Below, piece after piece: positions 45,898-54,695 of a stretch of 64,000 bases of DNA (the stretch's first letter is position 1; each line of letters starts with the position of its first letter). Source of the stretch: Rothia sp. SD9660Na (lineage in GTDB: Bacteria; Actinomycetota; Actinomycetes; Actinomycetales; Micrococcaceae); NCBI RefSeq assembly GCF_030064065.1, contig NZ_CP125946.1, positions 682,001-746,000 of the forward strand. Direction: 5' to 3'. Below the pieces are notes generated by a model, which saw only the letters and a program-made list of their open reading frames with translations, was not told the origin of the DNA and made no database searches. A program made the translations under genes and the position numbers.

Positions 45898-46537
45898 AGC
45901 GTTTGTAGACCAGGTAGAGACCCTTACCCGCGTGCACGAGCGAGACAAAAACATCTGCGGTGCAGGCCGCTACCTCGTGTAAGACAGAGCGAACCGAAAC
46001 GGTAACGGCATCGCGGGCCGTGGGCTTAGCAACAGCGCCACCCACCAGGGGATCGTGCAGGATGAGGAGCCCACCGGGTTCTAGGAGGGCCAGCGTATCG
46101 TAGACCAGCTGTTCAGCTAGCTGGCTACCGGCATCTATAAAGGCCAAATCGTAGGAGGCCGCCGAGAGGCGGGGGAGTACCTCGGCAGCATCACCGGTGA
46201 TGACGCGCACCCGGTGGCTCTTATCGAGACCGGCAGCTGCCAGCAGAGTGCGGGTTGCTTGGCAGCGGGTGGCATCGATATCGATGGCTGTGAGCGCGGC
46301 ACCGGGGGCCAGACCTGTGAGCAGGGCAGCCGTAGCGACCCCGGCCCCGCAACCGATTTCTACAGCGTGTTGGGCCTTGGTAGCGGCAGCGAGCACCGTG
46401 AGCAGGGAGGCAATCGACGGGGCGACGGGGGCGGCGTCCAACCGTTCGGCCCCAGCCCGGGCAGAAGCTACCGCCGGAGTCTCCAGCGGGAACTCTTCAG
46501 CATAAACCCAGCTTCGAGCCTGTTCCTGAGTATTCAC
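45896..46537 (-). CDS. Class I SAM-dependent O-methyltransferase
   Basis: The 213-residue protein has the SAM-binding motif VEIGCGAGVATAALL, acidic motif II TAIDIDATRCQ, GDAAEVLPRL and the catalytic-metal region LAFIDAGS with LLILHDPLVGG. This matches the caffeoyl-CoA/catechol O-methyltransferase family, which uses a divalent metal. The acceptor is unknown. In related genomes it lies next to DUF3117 and tatB, as here. Confidence 0.88.
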   Translation of the reverse strand: MNTQEQARSWVYAEEFPLETPAVASARAGAERLDAAPVAPSIASLLTVLAAATKAQHAVEIGCGAGVATAALLTGLAPGAALTAIDIDATRCQATRTLLAAAGLDKSHRVRVITGDAAEVLPRLSAASYDLAFIDAGSQLAEQLVYDTLALLEPGGLLILHDPLVGGAVAKPTARDAVTVSVRSVLHEVAACTADVFVSLVHAGKGLYLVYKR

Positions 46538-46647
46538 CTAGTACTTCACCTTCACATGAGTGCGCGTGGGAATGATTCTGGAAACATCTTAATCAACCCC
46601 GCTCGTTTTATAGGCGAACACTCGGGCTGAGCTGGTAATCTCTTTGT

Positions 46648-47013
46648 GTGTTAGGAATTAGCGGCCTCGAATTTATCGTTCTAGCGATCCTGGTGTTTGT
46701 TGTCATCGGGCCAGAACGTATGCCCGAATATGCCCAGCAGCTCAAAGACTTTATCAAGTGGGTTCGCCGTATGGCCTTTGAGGCTAAGGACGACCTCAAA
46801 GAAACTCTCGGCCCCGACCTGGGCGATATTAACTGGCGCCAGTACGATCCCCGCCAGTACGACCCTCGCGTGATTGTGCGCGAGGCTTTTGCCGAGGACG
46901 ACGAAGAGCGCCGCAAGGAACTTGAAGAAAAGGCGGCGGCTGCACCGGCTCCCTCTGTGAGTGTGCGCTTGCCCCGCGGCGCCTGGGCCCCCTTCGATAC
47001 CGAGGCCACCTAA
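46648..47013 (+). CDS. tatB: Twin-arginine translocase subunit TatB
   Basis: The 121-residue protein has the single N-terminal membrane helix (GLEFIVLAILVFVVIGPERMP) with the conserved Glu and the GPE(R/K)-P hinge, then an amphipathic helix and a charged tail, as in TatA/B-type proteins. It would help bind folded twin-arginine precursors. The GTG start is six bases after TAATCT (46636-46641), leaderless. A short direct repeat RQYDPRQYDPR occurs near residue 65. Confidence 0.9.
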   Translation: MLGISGLEFIVLAILVFVVIGPERMPEYAQQLKDFIKWVRRMAFEAKDDLKETLGPDLGDINWRQYDPRQYDPRVIVREAFAEDDEERRKELEEKAAAAPAPSVSVRLPRGAWAPFDTEAT

Positions 47014-47037
47014 ACTCTTTCTCTCCCCGCCTAGGAA

Positions 47038-47109
47038 CCAAGGGGACCTGATTTTCAAAAAAGGACCGCATATGATGCGGTCCTTTTGAAGTTTTGCGGT
47101 CCCCTTGGG
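47038..47109. terminator. Nested palindrome terminator, family 2 copy 1
   Basis: Inner arms 47059-47071 and 47075-47087 (AAAAGGACCGCAT and its complement) lie inside outer arms CCAAGGGGACC and GGTCCCCTTGG. A near-identical arrangement with the same AAGTTTTGCGGTCCC flank is found at 58033-58096. It separates tatB from the convergent mrp gene. Confidence 0.8.
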
Positions 47110-47114
47110 CCGGG

Positions 47115-48248
47115 CTAGACGGTAAAGGGCAGGGGGGCTCCCGCTAGCCCGCGCGGACGGTGGGTCAGAGCCCTGGCAGCCTTCACCAGTTCCTGGGCAG
47201 CGACGGTTTCGGGTGCGCCCCAGACGATCGGGGTGCCGGTGTCCCCACCCTCACGCAGGGCAAGCTCCAAGGGCACCGACCCCAGCAGGGGTACCTCATA
47301 GCCCAGGGCCTTGCCGAGGGAATCGGTGAGGACGGCCCCGCCCCCCTCTCCGAAGAGGGGCAGGGCGGTGCCGTCCGGCAACTGCATGGCAGCCATGTTC
47401 TCCAGGACCCCGATGACCCTCTGCTCGGTTTGCAGACTGAGGGTACCAGCCCGCTGGGCCACGTCCACAGCAGCCAGCTGCGGGGTTGAGACCAGCAGAA
47501 TCTCGGCATGGGGCAGCAGCTGGGCCATTGAAATCGCGATATCGCCGGTGCCCGGGGGCAGGTCGAGGAAGAGTACATCCAGGTGACCGAAGTGCACGTC
47601 GGTGAGGAACTGCTCCAGGGCCCGGTGCAGCATGGGGCCGCGCCAGGCGACCGGCTGGTCGGGCTTCACGAACATACCGATAGAGATGACCTTGATGACA
47701 CCGCCACCTGAAGGGGCCTCAACCACCGGCGGAATAATCATGTCGTCCATGCGGGTAAGGCCAGAGGTAATGCCCAGCAGCCCGGGAATCGAGAACCCGT
47801 GCACATCGGCGTCAATAATGCCAACGCTCAAACCCATGGAGGCGCAGGCCGCAGCCAGATTAGCGGTCGCAGAGGACTTACCCACCCCGCCCTTACCCGA
47901 AGCCACCGCAAAAATACGGGTCAGGGAGCCGGGGGCAGCAAAAGGGTTCTGCTTGGTATGGCCAAGACGCTGGCGCAGGGTCGCGCGCTGATCCGGGCTC
48001 ATATAACCAATCTCAAGCTGCACCTCGCTCACCTGCTTCAGGGCAGAGACCGCAGCGCGGACGTCCGACTCAATCGTTGAACGCAGGGGGCAGCCCTCAA
48101 TAGTCAGGAGCACCCTGATACTGGCAACTGAGCCGGTCAACTCGGCCCGGTCCACCATGCCCAGCTCGGTGATGGGCTGGCGGAGTTCAGGGTCAATAAC
48201 GGTTGCAAGAGCTGCAAGCAGCTCCTCGTTCAGATGTGATGTGTGCAT
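47115..48248 (-). CDS. mrp: Mrp/NBP35-family Fe-S carrier ATPase
   Basis: The 377-residue protein joins an N-terminal DUF59/MIP18 domain (ALATVIDPELRQPITELGMV) to a P-loop ATPase. The deviant Walker A is ASGKGGVGKSS, followed by IDADVHGFSIPGLLG and LDLPPGTGDI. The family carries and transfers Fe-S clusters. The usual CxxC near the C-terminus of NBP35 members is not evident, as in many bacterial Mrp proteins. It is the last gene of the group mgtE-like, DUF1003, mrp. Confidence 0.93.
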   Translation of the reverse strand: MHTSHLNEELLAALATVIDPELRQPITELGMVDRAELTGSVASIRVLLTIEGCPLRSTIESDVRAAVSALKQVSEVQLEIGYMSPDQRATLRQRLGHTKQNPFAAPGSLTRIFAVASGKGGVGKSSATANLAAACASMGLSVGIIDADVHGFSIPGLLGITSGLTRMDDMIIPPVVEAPSGGGVIKVISIGMFVKPDQPVAWRGPMLHRALEQFLTDVHFGHLDVLFLDLPPGTGDIAISMAQLLPHAEILLVSTPQLAAVDVAQRAGTLSLQTEQRVIGVLENMAAMQLPDGTALPLFGEGGGAVLTDSLGKALGYEVPLLGSVPLELALREGGDTGTPIVWGAPETVAAQELVKAARALTHRPRGLAGAPLPFTV

Positions 48249-48260
48249 GGGGTAAATCGC

Positions 48261-48959
48261 CTACTCAAAGGAGCGGTCGATATCCTTAACTTTCTTTTTC
48301 TTGCGCATCTTGGGGTGGTCGTCGCTCAGCACGTCAAAGGCGCTGGTCACAGGCTGGGCCGCACGGGGGTCAAAGGGCTTCGTAGCCTCGGGCTCTTCAC
48401 GCTTATTAGCCTTAGTTGCTAGGGCTTCCGCCCGGGTAAACAGTTCCTCCTGGCGCCGCTGCACCTCAGCGAGCTCGTCCATAATGTCGCGCATCTCGCC
48501 GCGCACGAAGTCACGGGTGGCGACCTCTCGCAGGGTAATACGTAGGGAGGCAATCTCGCGGGTCAGATACTCGGTCTCCTCCAGGTTGCGCTGGTCGCGC
48601 TGCCTGTCTTGTCGGGCAACCACACGGTCACGGTCGTCCTGCCGGTTCTGCGCCAGCAGCAGTAGGGGCGCAGCATAAGAGGCCTGCAAAGATAGCATCA
48701 GGGTCAGCAGGGTAAAGTTCAGGGCCCGGGGGTCAAACTGAAGCTCCTCAGGTGCCAGAGTATTCCAGCCCAGCCAGAGGGCACAGAAAATCGTCATCCA
48801 CAGCAAAAACTGCGGGGTACCCATAAAACGCGCAATTTTTTCGGTCATTTGACCGAAAGCATCGGGGTTGGGGCTTAGCTGAAAGAGGGGGCGGCGCTTT
48901 TTCTGCTGCGGGGTCCCTAGCGTCTGCGCTGAATCGTTGCGTTCGCGTGCATCACTCAA
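48261..48959 (-). CDS. DUF1003 membrane protein
   Basis: The 232-residue protein has two membrane helices (QFLLWMTIFCALWLGWNTLA and LTLMLSLQASYAAPLLLLA) in a DUF1003 domain with DPRALNFTLLTLMLSLQASY and the basic RQDRQRDQR after it, then a coiled coil and a basic tail ending KKKKVKD. Function unknown; the constant pairing with the MgtE-like CBS protein suggests a joint role at the membrane. The start is TTG 48959, which overlaps the upstream stop (TTGAGTGA), so it should be translationally coupled. Confidence 0.88.
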   Translation of the reverse strand: MSDARERNDSAQTLGTPQQKKRRPLFQLSPNPDAFGQMTEKIARFMGTPQFLLWMTIFCALWLGWNTLAPEELQFDPRALNFTLLTLMLSLQASYAAPLLLLAQNRQDDRDRVVARQDRQRDQRNLEETEYLTREIASLRITLREVATRDFVRGEMRDIMDELAEVQRRQEELFTRAEALATKANKREEPEATKPFDPRAAQPVTSAFDVLSDDHPKMRKKKKVKDIDRSFE

Positions 48960-50259
48960 AGCGGCGGCCTACCTTTCGAATTGGGGTTCCATCGTCATAG
49001 GTGCGCCAGTCATCGGGCAGCATTTCATCGAGCACGTCATCCACCGTGACCGCTCCAACCAGGCGGTCGTGGTCGTTGACCACCGGGATGATGGTGAGGT
49101 CGTAGGTTGCCAGCACACGGGTGACTTCTTCAATGCTGGCAGCATCGGTGACCGGCTCAATGGAGGTATCGATAATGTTGCCCACCTGCTCGCTGGGTGA
49201 GTGCCGGAGCAGGCGCTGCATGTGCACAATGCCCAGGTACTTGCCGGTAGGAGTTTCAAGGGGCGGGCGGGTGATCATAACCGCCGCTGCCATGGCCGGG
49301 GAAATTTCTTCCTGGCGGATATGGGCCAGGGCTTCAGCCACGGTGGCTTCGGGGGAGAGGACGATGGGCACCGGGTTCATGAGCGAACCGGCAGTTCCTT
49401 CCTCGTATTCGAGTAGGCGGCGGACGTCGTCCGAATCCTCGGGATCCATCAGGGTCAGTAGCTCTTCGCGCTGGGTATCTGACAGCTCACCCAGAAGGTC
49501 GGCGGCGTCGTCCGGCTCCATCTCTTCCAGAACGTTAACGGCTCGCTCCACCTCTAGGTGGGAGAGAATCTGCACCTGGTCTTCTTCGGGCAGTTCCTGG
49601 AGCACGTCTGCTAGGCGCTCGTCTTGGAGCTCCTGGGCTACTTCCACCATGCGCTTATCGGGCATCTCGTGAATAGCGTCTGCCAGGTCAGCGGGGTTGG
49701 AGTCCTCGTGGCTGGCCACAAAAGCTGTTGCAGCCTGGGGCTCAAAATCGGTGGAGAGAATAACCTCATCCCAGTCCACAATCAGGGTTTCCTTGCGGCG
49801 ACGCATCAGGCTAGCGTGGCCGCGGGAGATAAAGAGCTCAGAGATAAACCAGTCGCCGTTGCGGCGCTGCTCCATGGCAACGTCCTCAATCTGAGCCCGA
49901 CCCGATCCGTCGCGTAACTGCACCTTGCGGTCAAAGAGCTCGCCCACTACCAGAGCCTCAGAGCCGTGCTGCTCAAAGCGGCGCAGGTTTACCAGGCCGG
50001 TCAGAATCACCTGGGTGGAGTCAATACTGGTCACGCGAGTCATGGGCACGAAGATGCGCTTCTTGCCCAAAATCTCGATGACGATACCCACCACAACGGG
50101 CTCCTTGAGCTTGGCCAAAGACCCCACCGTATTGAACTGGGTAAAGCCGCTTTTGAGCACCACCACATCGCGCAGACGGCCCAGGCGGTCGCCGTGGGGG
50201 TCAAAAACATCAAGGCCCAGAAGACGGGCGATAAAAATCTTGTTCGGTACGCTACTCAC
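48952..50259 (-). CDS. MgtE N-domain/CBS-domain protein (no transport domain)
   Basis: The 435-residue protein contains a PRC-barrel-like N-terminal part (LLGLDVFDPHGDRLGRLRDV), an MgtE intracellular N domain built of helical hairpins (LADVLQELPEEDQVQILSHL) and two CBS domains (ending TIIPVVNDHDRLVGAVTVDD). The five-helix transport domain of MgtE is absent, so it is a regulatory or sensor protein, not a full Mg2+ channel. GTG 50259 is the best start: codons further upstream do not resemble the family. It is the first gene of the mgtE-like/DUF1003/mrp operon. Confidence 0.85.
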   Translation of the reverse strand: MSSVPNKIFIARLLGLDVFDPHGDRLGRLRDVVVLKSGFTQFNTVGSLAKLKEPVVVGIVIEILGKKRIFVPMTRVTSIDSTQVILTGLVNLRRFEQHGSEALVVGELFDRKVQLRDGSGRAQIEDVAMEQRRNGDWFISELFISRGHASLMRRRKETLIVDWDEVILSTDFEPQAATAFVASHEDSNPADLADAIHEMPDKRMVEVAQELQDERLADVLQELPEEDQVQILSHLEVERAVNVLEEMEPDDAADLLGELSDTQREELLTLMDPEDSDDVRRLLEYEEGTAGSLMNPVPIVLSPEATVAEALAHIRQEEISPAMAAAVMITRPPLETPTGKYLGIVHMQRLLRHSPSEQVGNIIDTSIEPVTDAASIEEVTRVLATYDLTIIPVVNDHDRLVGAVTVDDVLDEMLPDDWRTYDDGTPIRKVGRRFE

Positions 50260-50397
50260 AGTTATCAAGGGTACTCGCCTCAGCCCAGAGCTGCCACCGG
50301 TTGCCAGCACAATGAGAATCACCCTGCTTAGTTCACCTGTGGCGATACCCCGGCGTGCTCCCCGCAAACTCAGTGCACTTTGCGAAAAAATGGGAGC

Positions 50398-51498
50398 ATG
50401 GATCAACTTAAAGCACCTCCCGCCCTGGCCATGGCAGATGGCACCCACCTACCTCCCGGTGAGCTGGTAGCCACCTTCACCGACCGTAAAGAGGTCAACA
50501 AGGCTATCGAGTTTCTGGCCAGCCAGAAGTTCCCCGTACACTCCCTGTACCTGGTAGGGCACGATGTGCAGCAGGTTGATTATGTGACCGGTCAGGCCAC
50601 CTACCCTCGGGCGGCCCTCAGCGGCGTCTTCCAAGGCCTGAGCCTCGGCGCTCTGGTCGCCCTCTTCAACGCCGTAATCACCCAGACCTCAATTCTGGCT
50701 AACTTCTTGAGCATCGTGCCCCTGGCTATTGCCTTCTGCATGATTTACGCAATTATCGTTGCTTCCCGCACCAAGGGCCGCGGTATCCGTACCCGTACCC
50801 AGATGCTACCCCAGCGATTTGATCTGATGGCTATCCCCGCCACCGCCCAGGCAGCCCGCCATCTGCTACGCGTCACCGTGCAGCCTAACGGCGATGCCCA
50901 CAGCGGTGTGCACGGTTCCGGCGCTCACCCCTTCGCTCAGAATGGTCAGACTTCCAGCCCTTACGTTCACCCCGGTATGAGCCAGGCTAACCCCCAGGGT
51001 TACGCGGCCCAGCAGCCCCAGGCTCCCCAGCAGCAGGCTCCCAATGGGCAGCAGGCACCGGGGAGCAAGCAAGTCCAGGGCAGCCAGCAGGCACCTCAGT
51101 GGTTTGACCCTTCAGCCCCTGCACCCCAGCAGGAGCAGAAGCCCGAACCCTTCCTCCCCGGCTTCAACCCCGCCGAGCAGAAGCAGGACCAGGCGCCGGC
51201 AGCCGAGCAGCGTCCGTCCGCTCCAGTCTTTACCCCTCCCGCTGAAACCAACCGCGACGGCTCCAAGGCCGCCGGTAAGTTCGGTCTGCGCGTGGAGTCC
51301 CCCGAAGAATTTGAGCAGATGATCCGTAAGGCCCCCGAGCCCCCTGCCACCAACGAGCGTATCGAAGCGATCCGCGCAGAAAAGGGGGAGCAGCGCTACG
51401 GCCTGCGCGTGGAAACCCCCGAAGAATTTGAGGCAACCATCCGTAAGGCCCCCGAAACGGCAGAGGCCGAGCAGACACCGCAGAAGGACGGTCAATGA
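50398..51498 (+). CDS. YflT-type (general stress protein 17M) membrane protein
   Basis: The 366-residue protein begins with a general-stress-protein-17M-like domain (VATFTDRKEVNKAIEFLA, SLYLVGHDVQQV) with two hydrophobic helices near residues 75-125. A long Gln/Pro/Ala-rich disordered segment (about 170-285) follows. The C-terminus holds two copies of a 22-residue repeat, FGLRVESPEEFEQMIRKAPE and YGLRVETPEEFEATIRKAPE, which may be short interaction motifs. GGGAG is close to the ATG. It is divergent from the mgtE-like operon and overlaps the next gene by four bases (ATGA). Confidence 0.75.
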   Translation: MDQLKAPPALAMADGTHLPPGELVATFTDRKEVNKAIEFLASQKFPVHSLYLVGHDVQQVDYVTGQATYPRAALSGVFQGLSLGALVALFNAVITQTSILANFLSIVPLAIAFCMIYAIIVASRTKGRGIRTRTQMLPQRFDLMAIPATAQAARHLLRVTVQPNGDAHSGVHGSGAHPFAQNGQTSSPYVHPGMSQANPQGYAAQQPQAPQQQAPNGQQAPGSKQVQGSQQAPQWFDPSAPAPQQEQKPEPFLPGFNPAEQKQDQAPAAEQRPSAPVFTPPAETNRDGSKAAGKFGLRVESPEEFEQMIRKAPEPPATNERIEAIRAEKGEQRYGLRVETPEEFEATIRKAPETAEAEQTPQKDGQ

Positions 51499-51860
51499 CA
51501 CCCGACCAGAAACTCGCCACCCGTTTTGAAGAACTCATCGGCTACATCGGCGAGAACAACCAGCACCTGATTATCGAATTCCTCACCGGCGACTTTCAGC
51601 TCACCCTACCCAACGGTACGGTAAAAACCGCCCAGGAATGGATTGACGATCTCGACGAAGACCTCTTCGACCTCGACGAGGCAACCCTTGAAGATATCGC
51701 CACCACCGCAGGGGAAGAAACCGGCTCAGCTACCGCCCAGGTACAGCTGGTAGGAACTGCCTACGAACAGGACGTCACCGGCCCCCACCGCTTCGAGGCT
51801 ACCTTCATCTGGACCTTCTCAGACTGGTTCATCAAGTCTTTGAAAATCACCCAGGTCTAA
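51495..51860 (+). CDS. Hypothetical acidic protein, possibly NTF2-like
   Basis: The 121-residue acidic protein has no motif I can name with confidence. A helix-rich start (KLATRFEELIGYIGENNQHL) and a strand-rich second half (TAQVQLVGTAYEQDVTGP, EATFIWTFSDWFIKSLKI) suggest an NTF2/SnoaL-like cone fold. The ATG overlaps the upstream stop in ATGA, so it is translationally coupled to the YflT-type gene and probably works with it. Confidence 0.6.
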   Translation: MTPDQKLATRFEELIGYIGENNQHLIIEFLTGDFQLTLPNGTVKTAQEWIDDLDEDLFDLDEATLEDIATTAGEETGSATAQVQLVGTAYEQDVTGPHRFEATFIWTFSDWFIKSLKITQV

Positions 51861-51876
51861 GCGGCAAAACCTGATG

Positions 51877-51913
51877 AAAACCCGCCCGCTCTGAAAGAGA
51901 GCAGGCGGGGTTT
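51877..51913 (+). terminator. Terminator of the YflT-type operon
   Basis: AAAACCCGCCCGCTCT pairs with AGAGCAGGCGGGGTTT around GAAAG, with one mismatch, followed by CGTTATG. Confidence 0.8.
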
Positions 51914-51950
51914 CGTTATGCAGTTGAGAGGCTAGTTCATCAGGGGTTAC

Positions 51951-52046
51951 GCAGGCTCGCGCTCGCTGCCGACCCTCTCGCTGGTTCGCTAACGCTCACA
52001 AGCGATTCACGCCAGCCCCGAGCCAGCAGCTTCGCTGCGAGCCTGC
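51951..52046 (+). repeat. Covarying stem-loop element, copy D
   Basis: Outer arms GCAGGCTCGC (51951-51960) and GCGAGCCTGC (52037-52046) pair perfectly. The constant core reads GACCCTCTCGCT, inner helix TCGCT/AGCGA, then ATTCACGCCAGCCCCGAGCC. It lies between the convergent YflT operon and pepP. Confidence 0.85.
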
Positions 52047-52084
52047 TTCACCGACTCCTCTGAACAAGCCCCATAGCACCTTAC

Positions 52085-53635
52085 TTAGCGGGAGTTCTCT
52101 GCCATCCAGGCTTCGATACCCTCAACGGTGCGGGGCAGGGCCGCAGAGAGGTTCTCGTTGCCGTCCTTGGTGATGAGCACATCGTCTTCAATACGGATGC
52201 CGATGCCGCGCAGTTCCTCGGGGATAGCGAGGTCCTCTTCCTTGAAGTAGAGACCGGGCTCGATGGTGAAGACCATGCCGGGCTCGATGATGCCCTCCAT
52301 GTAGAGTTCGTTCTTGGCCTGGGCGCAGTCATGCACGTCGAGGCCCAGGTGGTGGCTGGTGCCGTGGGGCATCCAGCGGCGGTGCTGGCCGCCCTCAGCC
52401 GACAGGGAAACCTCGGCAGAGACAGGCAGTAGGCCCCACTCGTGTAGGCGGGTCGCTAAAACCTGCATGGCAGCGTCGTGAACCTCGTGGAACTTCTTAC
52501 CCGGCACTGCAACCTTAAAGGCAGCATCTGCTGCTTCGAGCACGATGTTGTAGGCCTTAGCCTGAACCTCGGAGAACTTGCCGTTGACCGGGAAGGTGCG
52601 GGTGACATCCGCGGTGTAGAGGGTGTCGTCCTCAACGCCGGCGTCGAGCAGCAGCAGCTTACCCTCATCGACGGTGCCGTTATTGCGGATCCAATGCAGG
52701 ATTGTGGCGTTGTTGCCGCAGGCTGCGATGGTGTCGTAGCCTAGGTCGTTACCCTCAACACGGGCCTTAGCGAAGAAGGCAGTCTCTACCACGCGCTCAC
52801 CGCGGCGGTGGGCCACAGCTGCGGGCAGGGCCTTGACGACCTCAGCAAAACCCTCGATGGTCAAATCAACCGAGCGGCGCAGGTTCTCCACCTCGATGGC
52901 GTCCTTGACCAGACGGGCCTCAGACAGGGCCTCGGTCAGGGCAGCGTCGAGCTTATCTGACTCTTCTAAGTCAACAGAGGTGTTGTAGCGGGAGGTATCG
53001 ACCAGGGCATCGACATTCAGGTCAACATTGCGTACCAGGCGGATGCGCACGCCGCCCAGAGCCTCGGGTCCGGCGTTCTTGGTGATAGCTACCTCAAGCT
53101 CGCCCAGGTCCTTGGTGCGCAGACCGTACTCGGCACCCAGTGATTCGAGGGTGGGGCGGGGGCCAATCCAGAACTCCCCGTAGCGGGGGTCGCGGTAGAA
53201 CATCTCGGTATCACGGCCTGCCAGGGGTCGGAAGTAGAGGGTGACCTCGTGGTTCGATCCGTTATCGCCCTGGCCCTCTTCGACGGGCTCAAAGACGAGC
53301 ACGGCGTCGGGCTCGTGATCCAGGCCCAGACCTGTCTGGTGGGCAAAGGCCGAGTGAGGGCGGAAACGGTAGTCGGTATCGTTTGAACGCACCTTGAGGG
53401 GGCCAGCAGGCAGAACCAGGCGCTCTCCGGGGAAGAGCGCAGAAATCTTGGAGCGGCGCTCAGCAGCAAAGTCGGCTACACGGGCACGAGCCGGGAGCTC
53501 GTCGGACGCCGGTGCCCAGTTCGCTGCCATAAAGTCAGTGAAAGCGCTGGACTTGGGGGCAGCAGAGCGGTTGGTGACGCGCTCTTCGATGGGCTGGTCG
53601 TCGCCCGGGGTGGGGGTGTTATCGCTAGTAGTCAT
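52085..53635 (-). CDS. pepP: Xaa-Pro aminopeptidase (M24B)
   Basis: The 516-residue enzyme removes the N-terminal residue from peptides with proline at position 2. An N-terminal AMP_N domain includes RFRPHSAFAHQTGLGLDHEP. The pita-bread domain has the five metal ligands in LLDAGVEDDTLYTADVTR (two Asp), HGTSHHLGLDVHD (His), FTIEPGLYF (Glu) and GIRIEDDVL (Glu). ATG 53635 is seven bases after TAGACT on the minus strand; the same TAGACTGGTAGGC ATGACT occurs before dapD. A longer frame to 53689 overlaps that promoter. Confidence 0.95.
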   Translation of the reverse strand: MTTSDNTPTPGDDQPIEERVTNRSAAPKSSAFTDFMAANWAPASDELPARARVADFAAERRSKISALFPGERLVLPAGPLKVRSNDTDYRFRPHSAFAHQTGLGLDHEPDAVLVFEPVEEGQGDNGSNHEVTLYFRPLAGRDTEMFYRDPRYGEFWIGPRPTLESLGAEYGLRTKDLGELEVAITKNAGPEALGGVRIRLVRNVDLNVDALVDTSRYNTSVDLEESDKLDAALTEALSEARLVKDAIEVENLRRSVDLTIEGFAEVVKALPAAVAHRRGERVVETAFFAKARVEGNDLGYDTIAACGNNATILHWIRNNGTVDEGKLLLLDAGVEDDTLYTADVTRTFPVNGKFSEVQAKAYNIVLEAADAAFKVAVPGKKFHEVHDAAMQVLATRLHEWGLLPVSAEVSLSAEGGQHRRWMPHGTSHHLGLDVHDCAQAKNELYMEGIIEPGMVFTIEPGLYFKEEDLAIPEELRGIGIRIEDDVLITKDGNENLSAALPRTVEGIEAWMAENSR

Positions 53636-53743
53636 GCCTACCAGTCTAGTGAGCCGGGTAACGGCGCGTCTAGCTGAAGATAGTGGCACCGATACTTAAG
53701 GGCGGCTAACGGTTGCCGCCTGTTACGGACGGGCCGCCGCAGG

Positions 53744-53749
53744 TAGTCT
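53744..53749 (+). promoter_or_regulatory. -10 box for a leaderless PHP-domain transcript
   Basis: TAGTCT is six bases before ATG 53756, and no Shine-Dalgarno sequence is present. Confidence 0.55.
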
Positions 53750-53755
53750 GGTGCT

Positions 53756-54580
53756 ATGTACGACCTGCACACCCACTCCCGAATCTCAGATGGCACCCAG
53801 CCGGTAACCGAGCTGGTCGCTGACGTGGCTGCCGCCGGGCTTACCGGTTTCGCCCTGACCGACCACGACACCACCGCCGGTTGGGCTGAAGCTGAACAGG
53901 CAGCCGGACGCCTGGGGCTAGACTTCCTGCCCGGTATGGAAATCTCGTGTTCGGCTCAGGGGGTAAGCATCCACCTGCTCTCCTACCTGCACGACCCGGC
54001 CAACGAGGCTCTCTTAGCTGAAATTAATCGCGCCCGTGATTCTCGAGTGGGGCGCGCTCAGCGCATGGTTGAAAGACTCGCCGAAGACTACCCGATTACC
54101 TGGGAGACCGTTCAAGAACAGGTGCACGTGGGCGCGACCGTAGGCCGCCCCCACATCGCAGATGCCCTGGTGGCCCTCGGCGCAGTAGCCAACCGGTCAG
54201 AAGCCTTCGAAACTATCTTGACCACACGCTCAAAATACTACGTACCCCACTACGCCGTGGATCCGGTACGAGCTGTTGAACTGGTACGCGCCGCAGGAGG
54301 TGTGCCGGTCATGGCCCACCCCAAGGCGTCCGCCCGCGGCAAACTCGCCAGCAACGAAACCATCTACGCCATGATTGAGGCAGGGCTCGCCGGCTTTGAG
54401 GTCTACCACCGCGACAACCCAGAAGAAGGCCGCACCTGGCTGCTGGAAACAGCAGCCAAACACGACCTTCTCGTCACAGGATCATCCGACTACCACGGCG
54501 CAGGTAAACCCAACCGTCTGGGCGAAAACACCACGCCCCGCGAGACGGTTGAGAAGATTCGTGAGATGTCTCGGGCATAA
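53756..54580 (+). CDS. PHP-domain phosphoesterase (TrpH/YciV-like)
   Basis: The 274-residue protein has the PHP metal motifs DLHTHSRISDG at the very N-terminus, LTDHDTT, PGMEISC, and SSDYHG near the end. This layout matches the 3',5'-nucleoside-bisphosphate phosphatase/RNase AM family (YciV). It would hydrolyse pAp or trim short RNA 5' ends in the cytoplasm. Divergent from pepP, with element E right after the stop. Confidence 0.9.
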   Translation: MYDLHTHSRISDGTQPVTELVADVAAAGLTGFALTDHDTTAGWAEAEQAAGRLGLDFLPGMEISCSAQGVSIHLLSYLHDPANEALLAEINRARDSRVGRAQRMVERLAEDYPITWETVQEQVHVGATVGRPHIADALVALGAVANRSEAFETILTTRSKYYVPHYAVDPVRAVELVRAAGGVPVMAHPKASARGKLASNETIYAMIEAGLAGFEVYHRDNPEEGRTWLLETAAKHDLLVTGSSDYHGAGKPNRLGENTTPRETVEKIREMSRA

Positions 54581-54586
54581 GGCGAA

Positions 54587-54686
54587 GGCAGGCGCGCCAG
54601 CCGGCGGCTGGCTCGGGGCTGGCGTGAATCATGACGAGCGCCCCGGCGCGAGCCATGAGAGGGTCGCCGCCGGGGCGCGTCTGCCC
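54587..54686 (-). repeat. Covarying stem-loop element, copy E
   Basis: On the minus strand GGGCAGACGCGCC pairs with GGCGCGCCTGCC imperfectly, GGCGGC with GCCGCC, then GACCCTCTCATG, inner helix TCATG/CATGA and ATTCACGCCAGCCCCGAGCC. It is between the convergent PHP and GH13 genes. Confidence 0.82.
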
Positions 54687-54695
54687 GAACCGTAT

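Noticed and set aside
48952..50448. Full MgtE magnesium channel
   Set aside because: The frame ends after the CBS domains and has no membrane helices, so only the regulatory part is present.
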